64,000 nt of DNA. Source: JAJPXC01 sp964510535. Lineage in GTDB: Bacteria > Bacteroidota > Bacteroidia > Bacteroidales > Muribaculaceae. A program made the position numbers and the translations under genes. Where the stretch lies: NCBI GenBank assembly GCA_964510535.1, contig CAZECG010000005.1, positions 42,442 to 106,441 of the forward strand, written 5' to 3'. The notes beneath the pieces are model-generated. The model searched no databases. It worked only from the letters and a program-made list of their open reading frames with translations, and was not told the DNA's origin. The first letter of the stretch is position 1. Each line of letters begins with the position of its first letter. Below, piece by piece: positions 34,290 through 43,018 of this stretch.

Positions 34290-35456
34290 ATGAGAGTAGT
34301 TCTTTATCCGCATGGAGGTAGTGGTAATCACGGGTGCGAGGCATTGGTGAGGTCGACGGCTAAAATCACTGAGGCCGATGTTAGCTTGTTTTCCACTTCG
34401 GTCGCTGAGGACAAGAAGTATGGCCTATCTAATGTCGTGTCGGTCAAGCCCCAATATAACCGCATCAACCCCATGAGTATTGGATATCTTGTTGAATGGG
34501 TTAAGCATCGTCTTTTTAAGGAAAGCCAAGCTTTTGATAAACTTGCTTTGAAAGATTTCGTCGCTTTGGCCAAAAAAAGCGATGTCGCGTTATCCATAGG
34601 AGGCGATAACTATTGCTACGGAGTCCCCGAACATATAATTTACATGAATCGCTGTCTTGCCGCGGCGGGTGTGCCTATGATATTATGGGGATGTTCGATT
34701 GACCCTGAGGCGATTGCCGGCAAGACGCTCGAAGATTTGAAGCGGTATGAGCATATAATTGTCAGAGAAAGTCTGACCGCTGACGCATTAAAGGCAAACG
34801 GTTTTGAAAATGTGACCCGATTGCCCGACCCTGCTTTTCAGTTGGATAGAATAGACGGGTCATTGCCAGCGGGGTGGCAGTCGGGGAATATGGTCGGAGT
34901 GAATATCAGTCCGATGGTAATGGGGCTTGATGGTGGCGCTCAAATCGCGATGCGGAATTACGAGAAATTGTTGGAATATATCATAAAAGAAACCGATATG
35001 TCGGTGGCTCTGATACCTCATGTGGTGTGGTCGCACAATGATGACCGGCAACCGCTTAAGTATCTTTATGATAAGTATGTAGATAGCGGTAGGGTTGTAA
35101 TGGTCGAAGATTGCGGTGCCGAGGTATTAAAAGGATATATAGCTCGTTGCCGCTTTATGGTGGCGGCACGGACGCACGCGTCGATAGCGGCGTATTCGAC
35201 CGGGGTGCCGACGCTGGTTGTAGGCTATTCTGTCAAAGCGAAAGGAATCGCGAAAGATTTGTTTGGCTCTTATGAGCATTATGTGTGCCCGGTACAATCG
35301 TTGTCTGGTGATGAAGAGTTGACCACTGCTTTTAAATGGCACATGACAAACGAAAATTCAATAAGGAGCCATTATCATGAGTTCATGCCTGAATATGTGG
35401 CTAAGGCGATGGAGATGAGGTCAGTAATTGAATGCATAGTCAAAATTAAAAAATGA
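34290..35456 (+). CDS. Polysaccharide pyruvyl transferase family protein, 388 aa
   Basis: The family transfers pyruvate from phosphoenolpyruvate to sugar hydroxyls, giving acidic ketal groups on exported glycans. Recognisable are GGSGNHGCEAL at residue 9, LSIGGDNYCYG near residue 103, the RESLTADAL segment near residue 165, LPDPAFQ near residue 184 and the C-terminal MVAARTHASIAAYSTGVPTLVVGYSVKAKGIAKDL. Base composition returns to the usual level here. The last codon overlaps the next start (ATGA). Confidence 0.88.
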   Translation: MRVVLYPHGGSGNHGCEALVRSTAKITEADVSLFSTSVAEDKKYGLSNVVSVKPQYNRINPMSIGYLVEWVKHRLFKESQAFDKLALKDFVALAKKSDVALSIGGDNYCYGVPEHIIYMNRCLAAAGVPMILWGCSIDPEAIAGKTLEDLKRYEHIIVRESLTADALKANGFENVTRLPDPAFQLDRIDGSLPAGWQSGNMVGVNISPMVMGLDGGAQIAMRNYEKLLEYIIKETDMSVALIPHVVWSHNDDRQPLKYLYDKYVDSGRVVMVEDCGAEVLKGYIARCRFMVAARTHASIAAYSTGVPTLVVGYSVKAKGIAKDLFGSYEHYVCPVQSLSGDEELTTAFKWHMTNENSIRSHYHEFMPEYVAKAMEMRSVIECIVKIKK

Positions 35457-36604
35457 TGACATTGAACCTGTTACTGTGGATATTGGTAGTGGTCGGATTG
35501 TTTGCCATCGCTGTAATAGGCTATGATGCCGTCGTCGGATTCAATCGATGGCAGCGTCGCATTCATATCGGCAGATGGAGTGATATGCCGGCATGGAAAA
35601 CTGCTTTGGCAAATTGCGGCAGTCGATGGCTGAAGCATCTGCCGGTTGTCCCAAAGTTCGATAATGACAGGTTGATTTTGCTTGATAAAATAACGGGTCA
35701 ATACAGCAATCCCACAATACAGAGTTGGCAATATGCGGGGCTTGTTCTGGGCTTAAAAACGGTGCGGAATAACGATTTCCACATCCAGTTTATTGATGAT
35801 GCCGGTAACTGGCGAAACACGCCTGTAAACATTGATTTTGCATTGTTGGCATATGCGTTGATGTCAGAAGACCGTCTTAACGGCCTTGGCACCGCGATGA
35901 AGCAAGTTTATGACCTGATATTATCGGTTAAGGGAGATAATGACACTGTGCCTTACCGCCGCGGGATGAACAGGATACGGTTTGTGGATACGATAGGTTT
36001 TATATGCCCGTTTTTAGTGAAATATGGGTTGAATTATGCGGTTCCTGATGCGTTGGATTTAGCTCGAATGCAGATTGAAGAGTATGATAAAATGCTATTT
36101 TCGGGTAGTGCCAATTTCCCGCCGCACGCCATAGACCGCGAGCGCAATTTACCATTGGGCGTATATGACTGGGGTCGCGGAGTTGGATGGTATATACTTG
36201 GCATAACTGAAACATATCGTTGCCTTCCCGAAGGTGATTTCAAGGAATATCTCGGTGGCCGTATCGTAAAATTAGCGGATGAATTACGACAATTCCAAAA
36301 AGCGTCAGGAGGCTGGGGTTCAAGCGTGTTTATGGCTGATTCGCCGGTCGAGGGGTCGTTAACATCGCTTGCTGGGCTATTGATGGTTGAGGCGTATTCT
36401 ATCACGGGCGATAAAGATTATCTGTCTGTTGCAGAGGATGCGATTCGTCAGCTAATGGCAATCACGCAGCGTAACGGTGCGATTGATATGTGTCAGGGGG
36501 ATACTAAGGGTATCGGTAACTACTCGACCCGGTATGGCTATATGCCGTTTGCGCAAGGTATGGCTTTGTTGTTGGTAAAACGATTCGGAGATGCGCACAC
36601 TTAA
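35453..36604 (+). CDS. Membrane-anchored GH88/GH105-like protein, 383 aa
   Basis: One N-terminal membrane helix (LLLWILVVVGLFAIAVIG) precedes an (alpha/alpha)6-barrel domain resembling unsaturated glucuronyl or rhamnogalacturonyl hydrolases: PTIQSWQYAGLVLGL near residue 85, RRGMNRIRFVDTIGFICPFL near residue 165, YDWGRGVGWYILGI near residue 235 and GSLTSLAGLLMVEAY near residue 300. Such enzymes cleave products of polysaccharide lyases, so finding one inside a biosynthetic operon is unusual. It may trim or edit the growing glycan or be a repurposed fold. Overlaps both neighbours (4 and 14 bases). Confidence 0.75.
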   Translation: MMTLNLLLWILVVVGLFAIAVIGYDAVVGFNRWQRRIHIGRWSDMPAWKTALANCGSRWLKHLPVVPKFDNDRLILLDKITGQYSNPTIQSWQYAGLVLGLKTVRNNDFHIQFIDDAGNWRNTPVNIDFALLAYALMSEDRLNGLGTAMKQVYDLILSVKGDNDTVPYRRGMNRIRFVDTIGFICPFLVKYGLNYAVPDALDLARMQIEEYDKMLFSGSANFPPHAIDRERNLPLGVYDWGRGVGWYILGITETYRCLPEGDFKEYLGGRIVKLADELRQFQKASGGWGSSVFMADSPVEGSLTSLAGLLMVEAYSITGDKDYLSVAEDAIRQLMAITQRNGAIDMCQGDTKGIGNYSTRYGYMPFAQGMALLLVKRFGDAHT

Positions 36605-38117
36605 TTCGGCTAAAAATTTGGCATCGAGCCTCGGGTTGTCGGCATTGATGATTGTGATGGGCTTTGTGACACGCAAAATCTTTGTCGACAGCGTGGGTGT
36701 GGAGTATCTCGGTTTGAACGGTTTGTTGCAGAACATTCTCGGCATCATGACGTTGCTTGAAGGTGGTTTTGCGACAAGTGTGGTCTACAATATGTATAAG
36801 CCGCTGGCAGAGGATGACCGTCCCCGCATATTGGCATTGTTGCAGCTCTACCGCAGGGTTTACCGTTACATAGCGGGGGGTGTGTTCCTCTGCGGCTTGG
36901 CGATTTATCCGTTTATCGGTTATCTGATAAAAGATGCGTCGGGCTTGGAGTATGTGTCGGTGGTTTATTTCATATTTTTGTTTAACTCGTTGTTGCAGTA
37001 TTTCACGGCTTATAAGTGGTCGATAATCAATGCGAGCCAAAAGAATTATAAGCTGACGGTTGTCAACTTGGTGTATCAAGTGGGGTTGAATCTCGGGAAA
37101 ATGGCAATACTTTATTACACCCAAAACTACATTTTGTATCTTGTCGTGGAGGCGTTGTTGGGAGTGGGGTATAACATAGCTATAGTTAGGAAAGCCAACC
37201 AATTATTCCCGTACATAGTGACCAAGGTGAAGTATGCTGTTGAGCCGGAGGTAAAAAAGAATATAATTACCAATATGAAAGCGTTGTTTCTCCATTCGCT
37301 GGGAGGATATTTCATGCATTCGACCGACAACATTGTAGTCTCGGCATTTATAGGCGTGGGAATAATCGGTCTGTGGTCAAACTATACGCTGCTGACTGGT
37401 ACGGTGAACACATTTATAACACAAACGTTAAGCAGTTTCTCGGAAAGCGTTGGGCATCTTATCGCCTCAGAGTCGAAGCAAAAGGTGTATGAGGTGTTCA
37501 AGACGGTATTTTTCGTTAACTTCATTGTGGTTTCTATCCCCGTCATTTTGATGTGGGCGACGCTTTCCCCCTTTATCTCGTGGTGGCTCGGGTCGGAATA
37601 TGAGCTTTCGCCGGTGATAGTGGGAATAGTTTTAATTAATTTTTATATCAACGGAATGCGCAGTAGCGCATTGACATTTAAGACAAAGTCGGGTATATTT
37701 GTAAAAGACCGTTGGACACCACTCCTTCAAGGTTTGATTAATCTGGCGTTGTCGTTGCTTTTGGTGCAGCGTTTCGGCCTGTCAGGAGTGCTTGCGGCTA
37801 CGGGGATTAGCATACTAAGCATAGGTTTTTGGCAATGGCCTCGTCTTTGCTACAAGTATGTTTTCGACGAGCCGTTGAGAAAATATTTTGCTCATTACGG
37901 GGCGTATACGGCAGTCGGCGTCTTGGCGTTATTGTTGTCGATGTGGGTTTGCTCGCTCGTGGTGATTGACAATAAGCTGCTTAATGTCGTGTGGCGCGGG
38001 GTCGGTTCCCTTGTAGTGGTTTTGGCGGTTTATTGGCTTGCGTTCGGCCGCAGCGATGAGTATCGCGACCTTGTGGGGCATATTAAAGGCGTAATAATAA
38101 GTAGAAAAGGAAGATGA
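36591..38117 (+). CDS. Wzx-type oligosaccharide flippase, 508 aa
   Basis: A polytopic protein with twelve to fourteen membrane segments, beginning MRTLNSAKNLASSLGLSALMIVMGFVTRK-like (residues 1-30; key text ASSLGLSALMIVMGF) and VEYLGLNGLLQNIL near residue 38, which are typical of the MATE/MOP superfamily polysaccharide exporters. It should flip the lipid-linked repeat unit across the inner membrane. The chosen start overlaps the preceding gene by 14 bases. No Wzy-like motif can be assigned with confidence elsewhere in the operon. Confidence 0.88.
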   Translation: MRTLNSAKNLASSLGLSALMIVMGFVTRKIFVDSVGVEYLGLNGLLQNILGIMTLLEGGFATSVVYNMYKPLAEDDRPRILALLQLYRRVYRYIAGGVFLCGLAIYPFIGYLIKDASGLEYVSVVYFIFLFNSLLQYFTAYKWSIINASQKNYKLTVVNLVYQVGLNLGKMAILYYTQNYILYLVVEALLGVGYNIAIVRKANQLFPYIVTKVKYAVEPEVKKNIITNMKALFLHSLGGYFMHSTDNIVVSAFIGVGIIGLWSNYTLLTGTVNTFITQTLSSFSESVGHLIASESKQKVYEVFKTVFFVNFIVVSIPVILMWATLSPFISWWLGSEYELSPVIVGIVLINFYINGMRSSALTFKTKSGIFVKDRWTPLLQGLINLALSLLLVQRFGLSGVLAATGISILSIGFWQWPRLCYKYVFDEPLRKYFAHYGAYTAVGVLALLLSMWVCSLVVIDNKLLNVVWRGVGSLVVVLAVYWLAFGRSDEYRDLVGHIKGVIISRKGR

Positions 38118-39166
38118 AAGGAGAGATGACGGAGCGGGCGGCGGTTAGGGAGTCGCGGTTTGAGTTGCTGCGGATAGTGGCGATGTTTTTGGTGCTTGTG
38201 GTGCACGCTGATTTTTTGTCGCTTGGCGGGCCGAAAGCGGCGGATTTCGGGGCTGACGCGTTGTCGGCATGGACAAGGGCGTTTGTGCAGTTCGCGAGCA
38301 TAGTCTGCGTCGATGTTTTTGTGCTGATTTCGGGCTGGTTTGGCATCAGGGCGAGCTTGGCGGGAGGCGTTAAGTATGTGTTTCAGTGTGTCTTTTTGCT
38401 GTCGTTGGCTTATTGCGCGATGATAGCCGTCGGGCGCGCGGAGCTGTCGCTTTGGGGCGTTTGGGAGTGTCTGGTGCTGGCGGGTGCTAATTGGTTTGTG
38501 AAGGCTTACTTAGCGTTGTATATTTTGTCGCCGGTGTTGAATGCGTTTTTGCGCGGGGCGACGATGAGGCAGACGGGATGGTTTTTGGTGGCTTTTTACG
38601 GCTTTCAGACGGTGTATGGCTGGACGGGTGCGTCGACGTTTGTTTGTGATGGCTATTCGACGTTTTCGTTTATAGGGTTGTATGTTTTGGGTCATTATCT
38701 GCGTTGCCGGGAGCGTGAGCGCGGTGCGGGGTCGGCGTGGCATGGCATGGCGCTTTATATAGCTTGCGCGGTGTTGAACTCGTTGTTTTATTACGTGTCG
38801 GTCGAGTGCGGCATAGGCAGAAGTTTTTTTGGCCTTTTCCCGTTGTGCTCGTATGTTAATCCGCTTATTGTTGCCGGGTCGGCCGGTCTATTGCTCGCTT
38901 TCGCTCGTCAGGGTGATTGGCGGAGCGGATTTGTTAATTGGGTGGGGCGGTCATGTTTTGCAGTGTATCTGCTTCACACGATGTCGCAGATTTTCGAGCC
39001 GTTGTTTATCCCCGGGGTGAGGGATTTGTGGAGCCGATATGACGGAGTGGCGGCGTTGCTTGCGATAGGCGCGATGCTTGTGGGCGTTTTTGTCGTGAGC
39101 GTGTTGGTTGACCAGTTGAGGATTTTTGCTTGGAATCGGTTAAAGTTAATTCTGTTTAGAAGATGA
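38114..39166 (+). CDS. Acyltransferase family 3 membrane protein, 350 aa
   Basis: An integral-membrane acyltransferase of the OafA/WecH type: RFELLRIVAMFLVLVVHADF near residue 11 carries the conserved Arg and His, followed by about ten membrane segments. It would add acetyl or succinyl groups to the glycan, on the periplasmic side. Coupled by ATGA overlaps to the flippase and to the next gene. Confidence 0.88.
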   Translation: MKGEMTERAAVRESRFELLRIVAMFLVLVVHADFLSLGGPKAADFGADALSAWTRAFVQFASIVCVDVFVLISGWFGIRASLAGGVKYVFQCVFLLSLAYCAMIAVGRAELSLWGVWECLVLAGANWFVKAYLALYILSPVLNAFLRGATMRQTGWFLVAFYGFQTVYGWTGASTFVCDGYSTFSFIGLYVLGHYLRCRERERGAGSAWHGMALYIACAVLNSLFYYVSVECGIGRSFFGLFPLCSYVNPLIVAGSAGLLLAFARQGDWRSGFVNWVGRSCFAVYLLHTMSQIFEPLFIPGVRDLWSRYDGVAALLAIGAMLVGVFVVSVLVDQLRIFAWNRLKLILFRR

Positions 39167-40791
39167 ATAGTAGGATTAAGTCGGTGGCCCGGGTGTTAGG
39201 TCTGGTAGCTGTGACGGTTGTAGCGGCGTTGCCGTCGGTGTGGTTGTCGCGGTATGGCGTTAACTTTGGCGATGAGCCTTATCAGATAATGAACGGTATG
39301 GATTACCGGAATGCGCCGCTGGCACCGTTGTCGAATTGTTTGGCGGGTTTTTATGGGGAAATGACGGGCTGGAGTTGGCTCGGGTTCAGGTATCTGGCTG
39401 TGGCGCTGAATGCGCTGTCGGTGATTATGGGTGCGTTGTATATGTACCGTAAGACGGGACGTTGGGCATTGTCGGCGTTGCTGGGCGTTGCCTGTGCGTT
39501 TTTTATCGGTTTGTTGCAAAACGCATCGGCTCTGTATGGTTGGGACCGTTGGACCGTGTTTGGGTTGATGCCGTGTGTGTTGACGATGTTGAGCTATATT
39601 GACAGACCGGCGTTATGGAAGGCTGCGTTGTTGGGCTGTCTGTCGGCTGTATTGGGCCTTTTTAGGTTGCCTAATTATGCGATAGTTGCCATGGTGCCTT
39701 TTGTCATGCTGTTGATAGGCTATAAATGCTGTGAATGGGAGCGGTCGAAGTGGGGCTTCAAGCGGGTGGCGTTGAGCGTGGCGATATACTTGGCGGTGAC
39801 CGCGTTGACGAGCGTCGGGCTGCTGTGGATGCTCTATGGCGGAGTGGGTGAGTGGTTGGCGTATTTTGAAAGTAATTATATGGATAGCCATGGGACTTGG
39901 GTTGTGGTGCGCTCAGTTTTGTTTCAGTTGCCGATGTTTATGACGACGGTGGCTGCTATGTGGCTTTATTATCACTTGCTCGTCGTGGCTGACGGCTGTG
40001 GCAGGTGGATGAGCCGGGCGGCATTGGTTGTGTCGCTCGCGGGTTTGTGGTATCTGCTACTGTCGGAGTTTGATATATTGCAGTGTATGCCGTTGGTCTA
40101 TGCTTCGGGGCTTGTGGTGCTTGCGTCGGGTTGTGTGGTGTGGAACAATCGCGGCGAGTTATGGAACGGCCCGGTGGTGAGGGTGGCGACGGTGTTGCTG
40201 TTGGCTTGTGTGCCGTTTGTGGGGAGCAATGCGGGTATGTTGAAGATGCTGTCGTGGCCCGTGTTGCCAGTTGTATTTGTGTATTTGCTTCCTTATTTCA
40301 CGCGCCGGATGGCGGTGTATGCGACGGTTGCAGCGGTTGCGTTGCTGGGCTATGCGTATAGCGGCGTTAGAAATGCGACGTTTGGTGATTCGGGAATAAA
40401 GGAAACGACTGAAAGGCTTGATTGCGGAGTCGCGAGCGGGCTTTATACGCATAAGGAGCGGGCCGAGCTGTTGGAGACGCTTTATCGTGATTTTTCGCCA
40501 TACGCCAACGACTCGACTTACAAGACTGTTGTGGTGAGACGCGGCGTTAATTTTTATGCTGAGTATTTGTTCGGATGCCGTAGCAGTTTTAACGCGCATC
40601 GCTGGAACTCGTGGGGGGATAATAGCTTTGACGGTGGTGAAGAGTGGTTTGTTCGGCAGGTGGCAGAGAAACCTGTGGCGGTGTTGGTCATGGTTGACAG
40701 CATCAAGTCGGAGCGCGTGAATGAACTGTTGAGCCGAGACTTTGTTAAGAGCGTAGAGCATCCGCGATACAGGATTTATGTGTCGAAGTAG
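39163..40791 (+). CDS. Large polytopic membrane protein, possible GT-C or polymerase, 542 aa
   Basis: About eleven membrane segments in the first 400 residues and a soluble C-terminal domain of about 140 residues. An early acidic pair in VNFGDEPYQIMNG (near residue 30) lies between the first helix and a loop, as in GT-C transferases that use lipid-linked sugars. That makes a GT-C-type transferase or a Wzy-like polymerase plausible, but no family can be named with certainty. It is the last gene of the operon; a 94-base gap with a new -7 element follows. Confidence 0.7.
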   Translation: MNSRIKSVARVLGLVAVTVVAALPSVWLSRYGVNFGDEPYQIMNGMDYRNAPLAPLSNCLAGFYGEMTGWSWLGFRYLAVALNALSVIMGALYMYRKTGRWALSALLGVACAFFIGLLQNASALYGWDRWTVFGLMPCVLTMLSYIDRPALWKAALLGCLSAVLGLFRLPNYAIVAMVPFVMLLIGYKCCEWERSKWGFKRVALSVAIYLAVTALTSVGLLWMLYGGVGEWLAYFESNYMDSHGTWVVVRSVLFQLPMFMTTVAAMWLYYHLLVVADGCGRWMSRAALVVSLAGLWYLLLSEFDILQCMPLVYASGLVVLASGCVVWNNRGELWNGPVVRVATVLLLACVPFVGSNAGMLKMLSWPVLPVVFVYLLPYFTRRMAVYATVAAVALLGYAYSGVRNATFGDSGIKETTERLDCGVASGLYTHKERAELLETLYRDFSPYANDSTYKTVVVRRGVNFYAEYLFGCRSSFNAHRWNSWGDNSFDGGEEWFVRQVAEKPVAVLVMVDSIKSERVNELLSRDFVKSVEHPRYRIYVSK

Positions 40792-40847
40792 CGGGGAGGA
40801 ATAATCATAAAAAAGCCTAATGGGGCATGGGCGTGCGGAAAAATGCG

Positions 40848-40855
40848 TATTTTTG
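40848..40855 (+). promoter_or_regulatory. -7 element for the Bax-inhibitor-like gene
   Basis: TATTTTTG, 31 bases before the start codon at 40886. Confidence 0.5.
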
Positions 40856-40885
40856 TAAACGGTTAATTAAAATTGAATTAGAGAA

Positions 40886-41587
40886 ATGATAGAGAATTAT
40901 TCGCGAATGGCTTTTCAGCAGAGCCTTGACGAGCATGTATCGGCGGTGATGAAGCGCGTGTATCTGAAGATGACACTTGCGCTTGCAGTCACGGCGTTTG
41001 TGGCTCTTTTCTGTGCCAATTCAGTCGCTTATTTGGAGTTTATGTTCACTCATTCATGGGCGATGTGGGTGCTGATGCTTGTGGAGCTTGGCATAGTAAT
41101 CGGTGTTTCGTCGGGAATCAATAAACTGACCTCGCCGATGGCGGCATTGCTATTCTATGTTTTCGCTGTGATCAACGGCATGGCTCTCGCTCCGATATTT
41201 ATCATCTACACTGGCGCGTCGATTGCCAAGACGTTTTTCATCACAGCTGGGACGTTTGGCGCTATGAGCGTCTATGGATATTTCACAACAAAGGATCTCA
41301 CGAGATTCGGTTCGTTTTTGTTCATGGCTCTTATCGGTCTCGTGATATGCTCGATAGTGAACGTGTTCATGAAAAGTGATGCAATGGGTTGGATTATTTC
41401 GGGTGCGGGTGTGCTGATTTTCATCGGCCTGACCGCATGGGATACTCAGAAGATTAAGCAGATGGCTATGACATCGCCCGGATTTTCAGATGGCCGCTTG
41501 GCCACTTTGGGCGCGTTGTCGCTTTATCTTGATTTCATCAACCTGTTCCTCTATTTGTTGAGATTTTTCGGCTCCTCAAGAGACTGA
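40886..41587 (+). CDS. Bax inhibitor-1/YccA family protein, 233 aa
   Basis: Seven membrane segments with the family signature: MKRVYLKMTLALAVTAFVAL near residue 20, FYVFAVINGMALAPIF near residue 91, TAGTFGAMSVYGYFTTKDLTRFG near residue 118, and the C-terminal GLTAWDTQKIKQM with conserved Asp, then YLDFINLFLYLLRFFG. BI-1 proteins are pH-sensitive calcium leak channels in characterised members. Inner membrane; single-gene unit. Confidence 0.93.
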   Translation: MIENYSRMAFQQSLDEHVSAVMKRVYLKMTLALAVTAFVALFCANSVAYLEFMFTHSWAMWVLMLVELGIVIGVSSGINKLTSPMAALLFYVFAVINGMALAPIFIIYTGASIAKTFFITAGTFGAMSVYGYFTTKDLTRFGSFLFMALIGLVICSIVNVFMKSDAMGWIISGAGVLIFIGLTAWDTQKIKQMAMTSPGFSDGRLATLGALSLYLDFINLFLYLLRFFGSSRD

Positions 41588-41612
41588 AAATAGAATTAAT
41601 AACATATACAAG

Positions 41613-41644
41613 AAGGGGGTCCTGCGAAAAAGCCGGGGCCTCTT
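41613..41644 (+). terminator. Probable terminator after the Bax-inhibitor-like gene
   Basis: AAGGGGGTCC (41613-41622) pairs imperfectly with GGGGCCTCTT (41635-41644), followed by a T-rich run ending just before the MATE gene start. Confidence 0.5.
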
Positions 41645-41665
41645 TGTTTGTTTTTTTCTGTTGTC

Positions 41666-43018
41666 ATGCATCGTTTTTGGGCAAATTATAAATCAGATTA
41701 TAAGATGATATTGAAGCTCGGGCTGCCGATTTTGATTGGTCAGCTCGGCATGATAGCTGTGGGTTTCGCCGACAATATCATGGTGGGGCGTTATTCGACG
41801 GCTGCTTTGGCGTCGGCCTCATTGGTCAACAACCTGTTTAATGTGGCCATTTTCGCTTGTATAGGTTTCTCCTACGGCCTCACACCGCTAATCGGAGCGT
41901 TGTATGCACAGAAACGTGAAGGTGCGATAGGGTCGCTTTTGAAAAACGGGCTGCTGCTCAACGCGGTTTTTTCGATAGGTGTCATCTTGATTATGGGTAT
42001 CATCTATCTTAATTTGGAGCGGATGGGGCAGCCTGCTGAGCTTATGCCCCTGATAAAGCCGTATTATCTCATTTATCTTGCGGGCTTGCTGCCCGTGGCG
42101 TTGTTCAATGTGTTCGCCCAATGGGCTTATGCCATCAACCGTACGCAGATGCCGATGTGGATAATCTTGTCGGCCAATCTGCTCAATGTGGTTGGAAACT
42201 ATGTGTTGATTTACGGGCATTGGGGATTCCCCGAGCTTGGATTGACCGGAGCCGGGATAAGCACTTTCGCGGCACGCTGGCTGTCGGCGTTCTTGATTAT
42301 GGGTGTGTTCTTTTTCATGAAACGTTTCAGCGGATATAGAGCGGGTTTCGTGGCGGGGAGCGTGAATGGGGAGGAGTTTGGCAGGGTGTGGCGCACGTCG
42401 TGGCCTGTGTCGATTCAGATGGTTTTCGAGTCGGGTTCGTTCACGTTTGCCGCCGTCATGGCAGGATGGCTCGGCGCAATCCCGTTAGCGGCGTTTCAGA
42501 TTATAGTAATCACCGGCACACTCGGCTTTTGTGTCTATTACAGTCTGGCTGCCGCTGTGTCGGTATTGGTGTCGAATGCGGCGGGTCTCGGCGACCGGGA
42601 GGGGATGCGCCGAGTGGCGTTTGGAGGTTATCACATAGTGCTTGGTTTCGCGGCGTTGGCGTCGCTGACGTTCGTTTTTCTTGGTGAGTATATAATAAAG
42701 GCGTTCACGGAGGATGAGGCCGTGATAGCGTTGACTGTGACGCTGATTTTCCCATTGGTGCTGTATCAGTTGGGCGATGCGACGCAGATAACGTTTGCCA
42801 ACGCGCTGAGGGGTACGACGAGGGTGCAGCCGATGATGTGGATAGCAGGGGTGAGTTATGTCGTGGTGGGTTTGCCCGCCACCTATATCCTCGGTTTCCC
42901 CGCCGGGTTAGGTATTTATGGGATTTTGCTAAGTTTCTCGGTGTCGCTGTTTCTTGCCGCGGGGTTGTTTTTGCGTTATTTCATGCAGACGACTTCGAGG
43001 GGTTGGGGTGCTCAGTAG
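41666..43018 (+). CDS. MATE family efflux transporter, 450 aa
   Basis: Twelve membrane segments in two halves, with LKLGLPILIGQLGMIAVGFADNIMVGRY at the N-terminus as in NorM-type cation-coupled drug exporters. I chose the ATG at 41666 (MHRFWANYK) over the upstream TTG at 41648, which would lie in the T-rich tail of the preceding terminator. The gene ends convergently, overlapping the nucleoside kinase gene by 7 bases. Confidence 0.92.
   Translation: MHRFWANYKSDYKMILKLGLPILIGQLGMIAVGFADNIMVGRYSTAALASASLVNNLFNVAIFACIGFSYGLTPLIGALYAQKREGAIGSLLKNGLLLNAVFSIGVILIMGIIYLNLERMGQPAELMPLIKPYYLIYLAGLLPVALFNVFAQWAYAINRTQMPMWIILSANLLNVVGNYVLIYGHWGFPELGLTGAGISTFAARWLSAFLIMGVFFFMKRFSGYRAGFVAGSVNGEEFGRVWRTSWPVSIQMVFESGSFTFAAVMAGWLGAIPLAAFQIIVITGTLGFCVYYSLAAAVSVLVSNAAGLGDREGMRRVAFGGYHIVLGFAALASLTFVFLGEYIIKAFTEDEAVIALTVTLIFPLVLYQLGDATQITFANALRGTTRVQPMMWIAGVSYVVVGLPATYILGFPAGLGIYGILLSFSVSLFLAAGLFLRYFMQTTSRGWGAQ

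Noticed and set aside
36504..37202. 232-codon minus-strand ORF opposite the flippase gene
   Set aside because: Antisense to a membrane protein; His/Gln/Arg-rich and motif-free.
40886..43018. Bax-inhibitor and MATE genes as part of the polysaccharide operon
   Set aside because: They follow a new -7 element and are separated by a terminator-like hairpin, and neither has a role in glycan assembly.
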